Source of the DNA: Pseudomonas cavernicola
GTDB taxonomy: Bacteria > Pseudomonadota > Gammaproteobacteria > Pseudomonadales > Pseudomonadaceae
Reading direction: 5' to 3'
Length of the DNA stretch: 64,000 bases
Assembly: GCF_003596405.1 (NCBI RefSeq)
Contig: NZ_QYUR01000002.1
Span: 2,806,501 to 2,870,500 of the forward strand
Shown here piece by piece: positions 10,701-18,188 of the stretch. The translations under genes and the position numbers were made by a program. The notes beneath the pieces were generated by a model. That model was not told where the DNA came from, ran no database searches, and worked only from the letters and a program-made list of their open reading frames with translations. Each line of letters begins with the position of its first letter. Positions within the stretch are counted from its first letter, which is position 1.

Positions 10701-10899
10701 CACGTTCGTCTTCTACCTCGGCAGCCACCACTTCGGCACCCTCACCGCGTACGTCCCCGGCCGCGCGGCGGAAGGCTTCCGCTTTACCTCGGCGTTACCG
10801 GTACAGGTGTTGAAAGGCATGGCGCCGACTCTCCAGCCGTACCTGGAACCAAACGGCAACACGCGGTGCCAGTCCCCCCTACAAGTCAGTGGAAAATAA
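7792..10899 (+). CDS. Bifunctional transglycosylase/transpeptidase-like penicillin-binding protein
   Basis: A 1035-aa inner-membrane protein with a cytoplasmic N-tail, one membrane helix at about residues 35-52 (WLFWILLLLLLLVALAV) and a periplasmic body. The GT51 glycosyltransferase region lies at about 175-310: catalytic E185 in FIENRDLL, then GGSTLATQ at about 226-233, then a REKLRQ-like segment. Transpeptidase motifs follow: S516-T-A-K (SxxK), S624-I-N (SxN) and K943-T-G-T (KTG). It is longer than classical class A enzymes, with an extra region of about 300 residues between SxN and KTG. The GT51 first motif is ENRDLL rather than EDRxF, so it is a divergent member. It stands alone and its physiological role is not known to me. 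Confidence 0.85.
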   Translation: MGARWQSDAEQAELPAHSLPEVSLPVAKPRSKTRWLFWILLLLLLLVALAVPLREEMQTAKYQAREFSRYAATLSYSVQPGPSDSIHFPQDGPFDKRLGYAYMPLMLERLQRRDYLILKQAHFSPAMLDYGKRGFFVPYQEKLQTGLDITDCRGLPLYTFRYPQQFYSSFSSIPPLVVRSLLFIENRDLLTTEQPLANPAVDWPRFTLAALSQVGKKLELQQQSAGGSTLATQLEKYQHSPDGMTVSAKEKLRQMISASVRAYRGGPQTLAARETIVRDYLNSVPLSAAPGYGEIHGLADGLRVWYGADFQAVNRLLDPPQSPEASIAQRGLALRQVLSLMIAQRRPSYYLAQGRRELAALTDSHIRLLAQGGVIDNALREAALASHVTFRDLVLQPTLQPVESNKGISVARSRLAGLLNKPLYDLDRMDLAATTTLNGELQQAASAYLRKLADPTFAEQIGLFGERLLSAEKTQDVRYSFTLFELTADGSRVRVQTDSTDQPFDINEGSKLELGSTAKLRVLTTYLEIITELHQRFAGQPPAELRKLKVEVPEQDRLSRWAVDYLASSKDQSLPAMLNAALERHYSASPGESFFTGGGLHTFSNFRREDNGRNPTLREALRESINLPFIRLLRDLVRYSTYQAPNNSAELLKDDRDPRRQLYLSRFADREGTVFLLRFWRKYQGKNASERLDTFLDGLRPTATRLAAVHRYLMPEVDEATFGAFINAHLPQEKIGDKRINELYNKYGPGAYSLPDQGYIARVHPLELWLLGYLLQHPQASFKDAVTASDFERQEVYGWLFKSRHKGARDSRIRIMLEVEAFLDIHRRWQRVGYPFDHLVPSLATAIGSSGDRPAALAELMGIILNDGVRQPTIRIDSVHFAAETPYETSLGIDPDRGQRVLPAEVAAALREVLSQVVDSGTARRLQGSFTLADGTPLTLGGKTGTGDNRIEAVGSGGRILSSRAINRTATFVFYLGSHHFGTLTAYVPGRAAEGFRFTSALPVQVLKGMAPTLQPYLEPNGNTRCQSPLQVSGK

Positions 10900-10924
10900 C
10901 CAGGTTGAAGGTCGCCGCAGCCTT

Positions 10925-10982
10925 GTAGGGTGGGCTTCAGCCCAGCACAAACCTTATATCGGTGGGCTGAAACCCACCCTAC
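10925..10982. repeat. GTAGGGTGGG hairpin after the penicillin-binding protein gene
   Basis: A 58-bp imperfect palindrome with ends GTAGGGTGGG and CCCACCCTAC and an inner GGCTTCAGCCCA/TGGGCTGAA pairing, starting 26 bp past the stop codon. It may act as an mRNA 3' end but has no T-run. Confidence 0.65.
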
Positions 10983-11042
10983 GTGACTAGCGCGACGGCT
11001 AAGCACGCGCGGGGGGAATTCTGCGGCCAGCAACTCCCAGGC

Positions 11043-11080
11043 AAAAAAACCGGCCCAACACCCAGAGGATGAGGACCGGC
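11043..11080 (-). terminator. Terminator-like stem with T-run on the minus strand
   Basis: Read on the minus strand, a GC stem (CCGGTCC paired with GGGCCGG, one wobble) is followed by seven T. The sequence and flanks closely resemble the putP terminator at 11859-11896. It could terminate the GYD gene at 11346, from which it is separated by the repeat element. The 446-bp gap 10900-11345 holds the hairpin at 10925, this stem and repeat copy B; I see no gene in it. Confidence 0.55.
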
Positions 11081-11149
11081 GAAGCACTATCGGATCGGCT
11101 GTACCTGTTATGCGTCTGCTGCAAAACACTCAGGCAGGGGCAGGTTCTA

Positions 11150-11347
11150 AGAAACTGTTCAAGATCGTCGCGAGCGCAGGTCAGGGCCGCACCCGTTCCC
11201 TACGGGTAGCGGCATTCCCCACATCCATGTGGGTCACAAGGCGTAACAACAACAGGTGAGGAAGCGGAGTTTACGAGTGGTAAATGAGCATTCCGAGCCT
11301 GTTTTCAACGCAGCATGGCCAAGCGCAGCAGATATTGAACCGCTTCT
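11150..11347. repeat. MITE-like inverted-repeat element, copy B
   Basis: About 198 bp, left end AGAAACTGTTCAAGATCG and right end GATATTGAACCGCTTCT, flanked by TA on both sides within a base. The interior is nearly the same as copy C at 22944-23189: GGTCAGGGCCGCACCCGTT, GGGTAGCGGCATTCCCCAC, a GTAAATGAGCATTCCGAGCC block and TTTTCAACGCAGCA. Its right end overlaps the TAG stop of the GYD gene. Confidence 0.75.
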
Positions 11348-11636
11348 AAGGCATGTTGCCGATGATTCGCCTGATCTCTTGCTCAGAGAACCCGCGCAGC
11401 GTCTGCGTCCGCACATTGCCAAGCGAGCCTGCTTTCAGTAACAAGGTGGTTGCGGCCTCATCGGCCCCCTCGACAATAAGCACCAAGTCGTAATTGCCGA
11501 CGGTCCAGTAGGCGGCCTTGACCGTGATGCCGAGCGTCTCTGCCATTGCCTTGAATGCTTGGTAACGATCCGGTGAGTCTTTGACCGTCCGGATGCCCTG
11601 ATCGGTGAAGTTCGCTAGCGTGATGAAGGTTGCCAT
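11346..11636 (-). CDS. GYD-domain protein
   Basis: A 96-aa protein of the GYD family, small ferredoxin-like-fold proteins with the signature W/TVGNYDLVLIVE seen at about residues 44-56 (the classical motif is xGxYDxVxIxE). It starts MATFITLANFTDQGIRTVKD, as family members do. A strong ribosome site (GGGGTGAGA) precedes the start. Function is unknown; it lies downstream of nothing obvious, between the minus-strand putP terminator and repeat copy B. The stop codon TAG is formed at the junction with the repeat. Confidence 0.8.
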   Translation of the reverse strand: MATFITLANFTDQGIRTVKDSPDRYQAFKAMAETLGITVKAAYWTVGNYDLVLIVEGADEAATTLLLKAGSLGNVRTQTLRGFSEQEIRRIIGNMP

Positions 11637-11858
11637 GGTCTCACCCCTGTTCAGGTAGATTGATGGCGGTCACTGGGTCGGCAGCGATTACCTGGAAGAG
11701 GACCGCCATTCATCCAAATCCGCGAGTCCGACCGCACCTTTGGGCCTGTTTCTGCCATATCCCTACTCGGGCCCAGGCCGCTGCTCCGCTCCGGCAGAGC
11801 ATCTTGGTAGGAATAGCAGCCCACTGCACCACACGCATGACCGCTGATCCACTGAGGC

Positions 11859-11896
11859 AAAAAAAAACCGGCCCAACACAACAAGGTGTGGGCCGG
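11859..11896 (-). terminator. Rho-independent terminator of putP
   Basis: On the minus strand an 8-bp GC stem (CCGGCCCA with TGGGCCGG, 13-nt loop) is followed by nine T, 109 bp past the putP stop. The 369-bp gap 11637-12005 also holds a 9-bp inverted repeat ATGGCGGTC (11663-11671) with GACCGCCAT (11701-11709) ahead of the GYD gene; no gene is seen there. Confidence 0.85.
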
Positions 11897-12005
11897 CGAA
11901 GCACAATCGGTCGCACGCACGGTGCCTGAGCCGCAAAGAGTGGAAGACACTCCCGCCCCAGGCTGAAACGGCAGCTGAACGACCAGTCAGCTGCCGCTGG
12001 ATGGC

Positions 12006-13523
12006 TTAACTGACAGCAGGAGCTCCCTGGACGCCGTTGTGAGCTTCCTGATACTCCTGCTCGGCTTCGGCGAAACGCTTCAGCATGGCCGCCGAAGGGG
12101 CCTTGCCCAGCAGGCTGAACACCAGGATGGAGATGGACGCGAAGATGAAGCCCGGGATGATTTCGTACAGGCCAAGCCAGCCGAACTGCTTCCAGACGAT
12201 CACGGTGAGAGCACCGACCAGCATGCCGGCCAGTGCGCCGTTGCGGGTCATGTTCTTCCACACCAGGGAGATCAACACCACCGGGCCGAAGGCAGCACCG
12301 AAGCCCGCCCAAGCGTAGGAAACCAGGCCGAGTACGCGGTTTTCCGGGTTGGAAGCCAGCCAAATGGAGACCAGCGCCACCAGCAACACCATGGCACGGC
12401 CGACCCAGACCAGTTCGAGCTGGCTGGCATTTTTCCGCAGGAAGGATTTGTAGAAGTCTTCGGTCAGGGCGCTCGAGCAAACCAGCAACTGGCAGCTCAA
12501 GGTGCTCATCACCGCGGCCAGAATGGCCGACAGCAGCACACCGGCAACCCAAGGGTTGAACAGGATCTTCGCCAGTTCGATGAATACCCGCTCCGGGTTT
12601 TCGCCCACAGCGCCGCCGACTTCCGGGTGCGCTGCGAAGTAGGCGATGCCGAAGAAGCCAACGGCGACGGCGCCACCCAGGCACAGAATCATCCAGGTCA
12701 TGGAGATGCGGCGTGCGGCCGGGATCGATTTCACCGAATCCGCCGCCATGAAGCGCGCGAGGATGTGCGGCTGGCCGAAGTAGCCCAAGCCCCAACCCAT
12801 CAGCGAGATCACGCCAACGAAGCTGGCGCCCTTGAGCATGTCGAAGTTGGTGGCGTCATTCAGCTCGATGGCGGCGAAGGTCGGATCGATACCGCCGGTC
12901 GCCAGCATTACCACGATCGGGGTAAGGATCAGCGCGAAGATCATCAGCGATGCCTGCACGGTGTCAGTCCAGCTGACAGCCAGGAAGCCACCGACGAAGG
13001 TGTAAGCGATGGTCGCCGCAGCACCTGCCCACAGCGCGGTCTGGTAAGACATGCCGAAGGTGCTTTCGAACAGACGCGCGCCTGCCACGACGCCGGAGGC
13101 GCAGTAGATGGTGAAGAACACCAGGATCACCACCGCGGAGAAGATACGCAGCACGCGGCTGTGGTCTTCGAAGCGGTTGGTGAAGTAGTCCGGCAGCGTC
13201 AGGGCGTTGCCGTTGTGCTCGGTCTGCACGCGCAGACGGCCGGCGACGAACAGCCAGTTCAGGTAAGCGCCGACGATCAGACCGATGGCGATCCAGCTCT
13301 CGGACAGGCCGGACATGTACACCGCGCCCGGCAGACCCATCAACAGCCAGCCGCTCATGTCGGAGGCACCAGCCGACAGTGCGGTTACAAAGCTGCCGAG
13401 GCTACGGCCGCCGAGGATGTAATCGGACAGGTTATTGGTGCGCAGATAGGCAAAAAGGCCGATCAGTACCATGGCTGCGATATACACCACGAAGGTGATC
13501 AGCATTGGAGTGTTAGCAGTCAT
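12006..13523 (-). CDS. putP: PutP, sodium/proline symporter
   Basis: Inner-membrane Na+/L-proline symporter of the SSS family, 505 aa, normal length. It begins with the first helix MLITFVVYIAAMVLIGLFAY and shows the conserved DYILGGRSLGSFVTALSAGASDMSGWLLMG core that binds sodium and proline, here split: DYILGGR at about 34-40 and SAGASDMSGWLLMGLPGA at about 50-67. About 13 membrane helices can be traced. It lies 221 bp downstream of putA on the same strand, with a hairpin between, and feeds PutA with substrate. A GGGGAG ribosome site supports the start. Confidence 0.95.
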   Translation of the reverse strand: MTANTPMLITFVVYIAAMVLIGLFAYLRTNNLSDYILGGRSLGSFVTALSAGASDMSGWLLMGLPGAVYMSGLSESWIAIGLIVGAYLNWLFVAGRLRVQTEHNGNALTLPDYFTNRFEDHSRVLRIFSAVVILVFFTIYCASGVVAGARLFESTFGMSYQTALWAGAAATIAYTFVGGFLAVSWTDTVQASLMIFALILTPIVVMLATGGIDPTFAAIELNDATNFDMLKGASFVGVISLMGWGLGYFGQPHILARFMAADSVKSIPAARRISMTWMILCLGGAVAVGFFGIAYFAAHPEVGGAVGENPERVFIELAKILFNPWVAGVLLSAILAAVMSTLSCQLLVCSSALTEDFYKSFLRKNASQLELVWVGRAMVLLVALVSIWLASNPENRVLGLVSYAWAGFGAAFGPVVLISLVWKNMTRNGALAGMLVGALTVIVWKQFGWLGLYEIIPGFIFASISILVFSLLGKAPSAAMLKRFAEAEQEYQEAHNGVQGAPAVS

Positions 13524-13699
13524 TGGGGGACTCCCCTCTCATTTGTTTTTATTCAGGCAACGGGGATAGGCCCGCACCCTTGATTGGCAAACGGCGTCGC
13601 TTGTGGCGAACGCCTGGTACGCCCTCCCCGTTAAGGGAAAAAGCGGAAGTGAGGGAGCAGTGATGCCCCTCACCCTACAACGTGCTCAGTTGGTGGTGC

Positions 13700-13734
13700 G
13701 TAGGCTGGGTAGAGCGAAGCGAAACCCAGCCTAC
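13700..13734. repeat. Hairpin between putA and putP
   Basis: A 35-bp stem-loop with perfect arms GTAGGCTGGGT and ACCCAGCCTAC in the putA-putP gap. Without a T-run it is more likely an mRNA-stabilising or attenuating hairpin than a full terminator; similar arms occur at 52677-52704 and 53937-54015. Confidence 0.6.
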
Positions 13735-13744
13735 GTGTCGCTGA

Positions 13745-16700
13745 TTATTCCGCGTCGACGAGTGATAGCAGCGAGGCGTTACCACCCACCGCGGTGGTAT
13801 TCACCGAGGTGCTGCGCTCGTTGGCAAAGCGCAGCAGGTAGCTTGGGCCGCCCGCTTTCGGGCCGGTGCCGGACAGGCCGCAACCGCCGAAGGGCTGCAC
13901 ACCGACCACGGCACCGATCTGGTTGCGGTTGACGTAGAGGTTACCGACCCGCGCCAGCGACTCGATGCGCCGTGCGGTTTCTTCATTGCGGCTGTGTACG
14001 CCGAGGGTCAGGCCATAGCCGGTGGCGTTGATTGCGCCGACCACTTTGTCCAGATCCGCAGCTTCGAAGCGCACGATGTGCAGGATCGGGCCGAAGTTCT
14101 CTTTCTTCAGTTCGTTGATGCCGCTGATTTCGAACGCCACCGGGGCGATGAAATGGCCATCCAGGCCAGCAGGCAGAGTGGCTTCGGCAATCAGCTTGCC
14201 CTCGCCTTTCAACTGGGCAATGTGCGTTTGCAGGCCAGCCATGGCTTCAGCGTCGATCACCGGGCCGACATCGCTGGTGATCAGGTTCGAGGCACCGACT
14301 GTCAGCTCAGCCATGGCGCCTTTGAGCAACTCGATCACGCGGTCGGCGATATCCGCTTGCACATAGAGCACGCGCAGGGCCGAGCAACGCTGGCCGGCGC
14401 TGGTGAAGGCGGAGTGCACGGCATCATTGACTACCTGCTCAGGCAGCGCGGTGGAGTCGACGATCATGGCGTTCTGGCCACCGGTTTCGGCGATCAGAGC
14501 GGCGATCGGGCCGTCTTTCTCGGCCAACTGGCGGTTGATGATCCGTGCGGTGTCGGTCGAACCGGTGAAGCACACACCAGCAACGCGGGCATCTCGGCAG
14601 AACACGCTGCCGAGAGTGGCGCCGTCGCCTGGCAGGAAGGCAATCACGTCGGTCGGCAGGCCGGCCTCGAACAACAGTTCCAGCGTGCGCGCAGCGATCA
14701 GGCTGGTCTGCTCGGCCGGCTTGGCCAATACGCAGTTACCGGCAACCAGTGCGGCGCTGATCTGGCCGAGGTAGATCGCCAACGGGAAGTTCCACGGGCT
14801 GACGCAAACGAAGATGCCGCGGCCTTCATGGAACAGCTCGTTACGCTCACCGGTCGGACCATGCAGCTCTTCACGGCCCAGACGCAGGCGCGCCTGCTGG
14901 GCGTAGTAGCGGCAGAAATCCACGGCTTCGCGGACTTCGTCGATGCCGTCTTGCAGGGTCTTGCCGGCTTCCAGGGTGCACAGCGCCATCAGCTCGCCGC
15001 GCTGCGCTTCGAGCAAATCCGCGACGCGCTCGAAAATCGCCGCACGCTGCTCCACCGGGGTCGCGTTCCAGCGCGGCCAGGCCGCCGCCAGAGCATCCAG
15101 CGCCTGACCGGCCTGGGCGGCGCTGGCGAACTGGGCAGTACCGACCAGCCTGCTCAACTCGTAAGGGCAACGCACTTCTTGCGCGGTGCCAGGCAGTGTC
15201 TGCCCGTTGATCACCGGTGCGGCTTGCCATTGACGGTTGAGGTGCGGCTGATAGGCGAGCTCAAGCTCATTCCAGGACTGCTGAATGTTCATGTTGATGC
15301 CTTGGGAGTTTTTCCGCGCGGGGCCGAACAGGGCCGGCGGGAGGGGGATTTTGTCGTTTGCGAGGCTTTTGAATTTGCGCAGTTGCGTCACCGGATGATC
15401 GATCAAGGACTCGACCGGAATGCTCGGATCGACCAACTGGTGCACGAACGATGAGTTGGCGCCATTTTCCAGCAGACGCCGCACCAGGTACGGCAGCAAG
15501 TCTTTATGCGCACCAACTGGCGCATAAATGCGCACGTTCTTGCGGTGTTTCTCGATGATCGTGTCGTACAGCGCATCGCCCATGCCGTGCAGGCGCTGGA
15601 ATTCGAACTCGCGGTCACTGGCCATCGCCAGGATGCAGCTCACGGTATGGGCGTTGTGGCTGGCGAACTGCGGGTAGATCACCCCACGGGTGAAGTCCGA
15701 AAGCAGGAAGCGCGCGCAGGCCAGGTAGGAGGTGTCGGTGCCTTCCTTGCGGGTGAACACCGGGTAACCATCCAGGCCCCACTGCTGCGACTGCTTGATC
15801 TCGCTGTCCCAGTAAGCGCCCTTGACCAGGCGCAGCGGCATCTTCGCGCCCAGCTCTTTGCCCAGCAGCGTCAGCCACACCAGCACCGGCAGGCAACGCT
15901 TGGAGTAGGCCTGGACTACCAGGCCGAACTCACCCCAGCCGGCGATCGCCGGGTCGCGCATGAGCTTCTCGAACAGCTCCAGCGACAACTCGAGGCGGTC
16001 GGCTTCTTCGGCGTCGACGGCGATGCCGACGTTCAGCTTGCGCGCCCGGATCGCCAGCTCGCGGACATTGGCGAACAGTTCGGTGAGCACGCGCTCACGC
16101 TGCGCCACTTCATAGCGCGGGTGCAGGGCGGAAAGTTTGATCGAGATCGACGGCTTCGGCCCTGGGCCGACCTGCGGCTCGGCGCCGACAGTGTCGATGG
16201 CCTTGCGGTAGTCGGCCATGTACTTCTCGGCATCTGCAGCGGTCAGCGCCGCTTCACCGAGCATGTCGAAGGAATAGGTATAGCCCTGTTCGCGGCACGG
16301 ACGGCCGTTCTTCAGCGCTTCACTGATGCTGCGGCCGAGGACGAACTGCTTGCCCATCAGCTTCATCGCCTGGTTCATCGCCGCGCGAATCACCGGCTCG
16401 CCGGAGCGTTGCACCAGCTTGCTCAGCACGCCGCCGGGCTTGCCGGTGCTGGCGCCATCCAGGTTGACCACCTTGCCGGTCATCACCAGGCCCCAGGCCG
16501 CGAAGTTGACCAACACGTTGTCACTCTTGCCGAGGTGACGATCCCACTCGGCGGCGTTCAGCTTGTCGCGGATCAGCGCGTCGGCGGTGGCGGCATCCGG
16601 TACGCGCAGCAGAGCCTCGGCCAGGCACATGAGCATCAGCCCTTCCTGGGTATCGAGGCTGTACTGGCGAAGGAGTGCGTCGAGGGTATCGACGGCGTTG

Positions 16701-16915
16701 TCCCGGCTACGAACGTCTTCGATCAACGTCCGGGCGCCGCTGCGGATAGCTGCGATGCCAGATTCACCAGGATCGGCGAGCTCGAGGAGCTCTGCGAGAT
16801 AGGCTGCCTCGTCAACGCTGTAATTAGCGCTGATGACAGGGAAAAAATCGGCGGCCTTTTGGGAGGAGATCCGGGTAAGGAACTCGCCCTGCAAGACGTG
16901 ACTGGCTTTGAACAT
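13745..16915 (-). CDS. putA: PutA, bifunctional proline dehydrogenase / glutamate-gamma-semialdehyde dehydrogenase
   Basis: Oxidises proline to glutamate in two steps. It is 1056 aa: a helical N-terminal part, a FAD-dependent proline dehydrogenase barrel at about 140-470 (LVKGAYWDSEIKQSQ; DTSYLACARFLL), and an NAD-dependent aldehyde dehydrogenase from about 530 on, with the catalytic C844 in FTSAGQRCSALR. It lacks the ribbon-helix-helix DNA-binding domain and C-terminal extension of the 1300-residue PutA type, so it cannot repress itself; PruR upstream is the expected regulator. The start at 16915 is preferred over one 9 bp upstream because AGAGG is 9 nt before it. Confidence 0.95.
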   Translation of the reverse strand: MFKASHVLQGEFLTRISSQKAADFFPVISANYSVDEAAYLAELLELADPGESGIAAIRSGARTLIEDVRSRDNAVDTLDALLRQYSLDTQEGLMLMCLAEALLRVPDAATADALIRDKLNAAEWDRHLGKSDNVLVNFAAWGLVMTGKVVNLDGASTGKPGGVLSKLVQRSGEPVIRAAMNQAMKLMGKQFVLGRSISEALKNGRPCREQGYTYSFDMLGEAALTAADAEKYMADYRKAIDTVGAEPQVGPGPKPSISIKLSALHPRYEVAQRERVLTELFANVRELAIRARKLNVGIAVDAEEADRLELSLELFEKLMRDPAIAGWGEFGLVVQAYSKRCLPVLVWLTLLGKELGAKMPLRLVKGAYWDSEIKQSQQWGLDGYPVFTRKEGTDTSYLACARFLLSDFTRGVIYPQFASHNAHTVSCILAMASDREFEFQRLHGMGDALYDTIIEKHRKNVRIYAPVGAHKDLLPYLVRRLLENGANSSFVHQLVDPSIPVESLIDHPVTQLRKFKSLANDKIPLPPALFGPARKNSQGINMNIQQSWNELELAYQPHLNRQWQAAPVINGQTLPGTAQEVRCPYELSRLVGTAQFASAAQAGQALDALAAAWPRWNATPVEQRAAIFERVADLLEAQRGELMALCTLEAGKTLQDGIDEVREAVDFCRYYAQQARLRLGREELHGPTGERNELFHEGRGIFVCVSPWNFPLAIYLGQISAALVAGNCVLAKPAEQTSLIAARTLELLFEAGLPTDVIAFLPGDGATLGSVFCRDARVAGVCFTGSTDTARIINRQLAEKDGPIAALIAETGGQNAMIVDSTALPEQVVNDAVHSAFTSAGQRCSALRVLYVQADIADRVIELLKGAMAELTVGASNLITSDVGPVIDAEAMAGLQTHIAQLKGEGKLIAEATLPAGLDGHFIAPVAFEISGINELKKENFGPILHIVRFEAADLDKVVGAINATGYGLTLGVHSRNEETARRIESLARVGNLYVNRNQIGAVVGVQPFGGCGLSGTGPKAGGPSYLLRFANERSTSVNTTAVGGNASLLSLVDAE

Positions 16916-16932
16916 CACGCCCATCCTCTTGT

Positions 16933-17004
16933 GGAGACTGTTGTTATGGAGACTGTTATGGAGACTGTTGCGATGGAAACCACTGTTATGGCGACCACTG
17001 CTAT
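16933..17004 (-). repeat. Five short tandem repeats in the putA leader
   Basis: Plus-strand units GGAGACTGTTGTTAT, GGAGACTGTTAT, GGAGACTGTTGCGAT, GGAAACCACTGTTAT and GGCGACCACTGCTAT (15, 12, 15, 15, 15 nt) run head to tail, beginning 18 bp upstream of the putA start. On the mRNA strand each reads as an A/CA-rich stretch followed by CC, including AACAACAG. All lengths are multiples of three. They lie between the predicted promoter and the ribosome site, so they would be transcribed. Confidence 0.8.
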
Positions 17005-17081
17005 GGGTCTAGCTCAGTGCTGCTGCTCAGGCCAAATAACACTTCGGCCTAAACGAACGCGACTGTGCAAGTGGATGGCGG

Positions 17082-17142
17082 AATTTAGTGGCACAGGCAT
17101 GACAGGTTCTTGCAAGAACCTCTGGAGTTTTTGCAAAAAGCT
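17082..17142 (-). promoter_or_regulatory. Candidate PruR operator and putA promoter
   Basis: Two palindromic boxes with a shared TTGCAA core lie exactly 21 bp apart: AGGTTCTTGCAAGAACCT (17104-17121, perfect 18-bp palindrome) and TTTTTGCAAAAA (17128-17139). Read on the minus strand they form direct repeats AGSTTYTTGCAARAAC. A -10-like TAAATT at 17087-17082 is placed so that its -35 position overlaps the proximal box and has no consensus, as in AraC-activated promoters. Binding by PruR is inferred. The 363-bp gap 16916-17278 holds only this and the leader repeats. Confidence 0.55.
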
Positions 17143-17278
17143 CTATTCAAGGGAACTTCCGCCCAGAGGCACGCTGTATAACGCCAATCCGCTCGTTCAT
17201 TTGCATGCCCGGCGACTCGACCATGGAGCATGCTCAGAACCCGCAACGGCTACAGGTGGAACTCGGCAGCGGGGCGAC

Positions 17279-18031
17279 TCACTCAGCGCCGCGCAGGCGC
17301 TTGGGGGTCAGGCCGAGGTAGCGGCGCATCGCCGTGGTCAGCGCGCTCTGGCTGGAGAAGCCGCACTCTTCGGCGATGCGAATCAATGGCAGAGCGCTCT
17401 CGCGCAGCAAACGCGCGGCACGATCAAGGCGGGTTTTCAGCAGGTATTGGTGCGGGGTGAGGCCGACGCTGTCTTTGAACTGCGCATGGAAATGGCTGGG
17501 GCTGAGACAGACCACCTGCGCCAGCTCGGCGACGCTGATGCGCCGCGCCAGGTGCTCGCCGATATAGGCATCCAGCCGCTCGACATTCAGCAGGCCCACC
17601 GTCCGGTTCGTCTGCTCGCCAAATAAGCGCAGGTGCAAGGCCCGCAGCAGTACGCCGCCGAGGGCGCGGGCCAGTTGCGGATCGCTGCCATAACGGGCCA
17701 ATTCGGCGCCGGCGTAACTCAGCAGGTTCTGAAAATCCGCGTCCAGCGCCGGGTAGCGCGGGGTGTCGAACAGGTGGCCGAGCAGTTCCAGGTCTTCCGC
17801 CGAGTTGCCCTGCTCATCCAGATCGAGGATCAACATGCGGTTGTCGCCAACCCCGGCGAACTGGTGCTCGGCATCGCCAGGCACCAGGCAGGCGCGCATC
17901 CGACACACCTCACCACCGCGGCCATTGACCTCGAACTCGGCGCGGCCAGACAACGACATCACCAACTGGTGATGGTCATGGGCATGTTCGTGGGCTTGGT
18001 CGTCCAGACGGATCAGGCGTGCGTTGAGCAT
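17279..18031 (-). CDS. pruR: PruR, AraC-family proline utilisation regulator
   Basis: A 250-aa regulator with an N-terminal cupin-like domain (HEHAHDHHQLVMSLSGRAEF, about residues 12-32) and a C-terminal AraC helix-turn-helix pair: ISVAELAQVVCLSPSHFHAQF and IRIAEECGFSSQSALTTAMRR, ending LGLTPKRLRG. In P. aeruginosa the PruR gene (PA0780) sits between asrA and putA and activates put genes; here the order asrA-pruR-putA-putP is kept, with pruR divergent from asrA. The assignment rests on that synteny and the family. Confidence 0.85.
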   Translation of the reverse strand: MLNARLIRLDDQAHEHAHDHHQLVMSLSGRAEFEVNGRGGEVCRMRACLVPGDAEHQFAGVGDNRMLILDLDEQGNSAEDLELLGHLFDTPRYPALDADFQNLLSYAGAELARYGSDPQLARALGGVLLRALHLRLFGEQTNRTVGLLNVERLDAYIGEHLARRISVAELAQVVCLSPSHFHAQFKDSVGLTPHQYLLKTRLDRAARLLRESALPLIRIAEECGFSSQSALTTAMRRYLGLTPKRLRGAE

Positions 18032-18130
18032 GGCGGCTGCTGGTCAAATTTTGCGCATTTTACGGGAGTACGCGGGTATTTCCCAGCAAACACCGACCAG
18101 CGCAAAGGCGGCGTTCGCAACCGCGTGGGA

Positions 18131-18158
18131 TTGAATTACTTCGACCGCCAACCCATCT
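18131..18158 (+). promoter_or_regulatory. Candidate heat-shock (sigma-32) promoter of asrA
   Basis: TTGAA at 18131-18135 and ACCCATCT at 18151-18158 are 15 bp apart, close to the RpoH consensus (CTTGAA, 13-15 bp, CCCCATNT), and lie about 30 bp ahead of the asrA start. This fits a Lon-type protease gene. Confidence 0.5.
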
Positions 18159-18188
18159 ACCCTTCATGTAGTCATGACAAGGTGCCGC

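Noticed and set aside
12039..13583. A 514-codon open frame on the plus strand opposite putP
   Set aside because: Its protein is rich in H, Q, G and E with no recognisable domain, a pattern common for antisense frames in GC-rich genes; putP is clear on the other strand.
16933..17004. Short repeats considered as a CRISPR array
   Set aside because: Units are contiguous without spacers, only 12-15 nt long and degenerate; no cas genes.
15506..17626. A 706-codon plus-strand frame opposite putA with an METVVMETVMETVAMETT stretch
   Set aside because: It is antisense of putA and pruR; the repeated peptide is only the leader repeats read in frame. No family resemblance.
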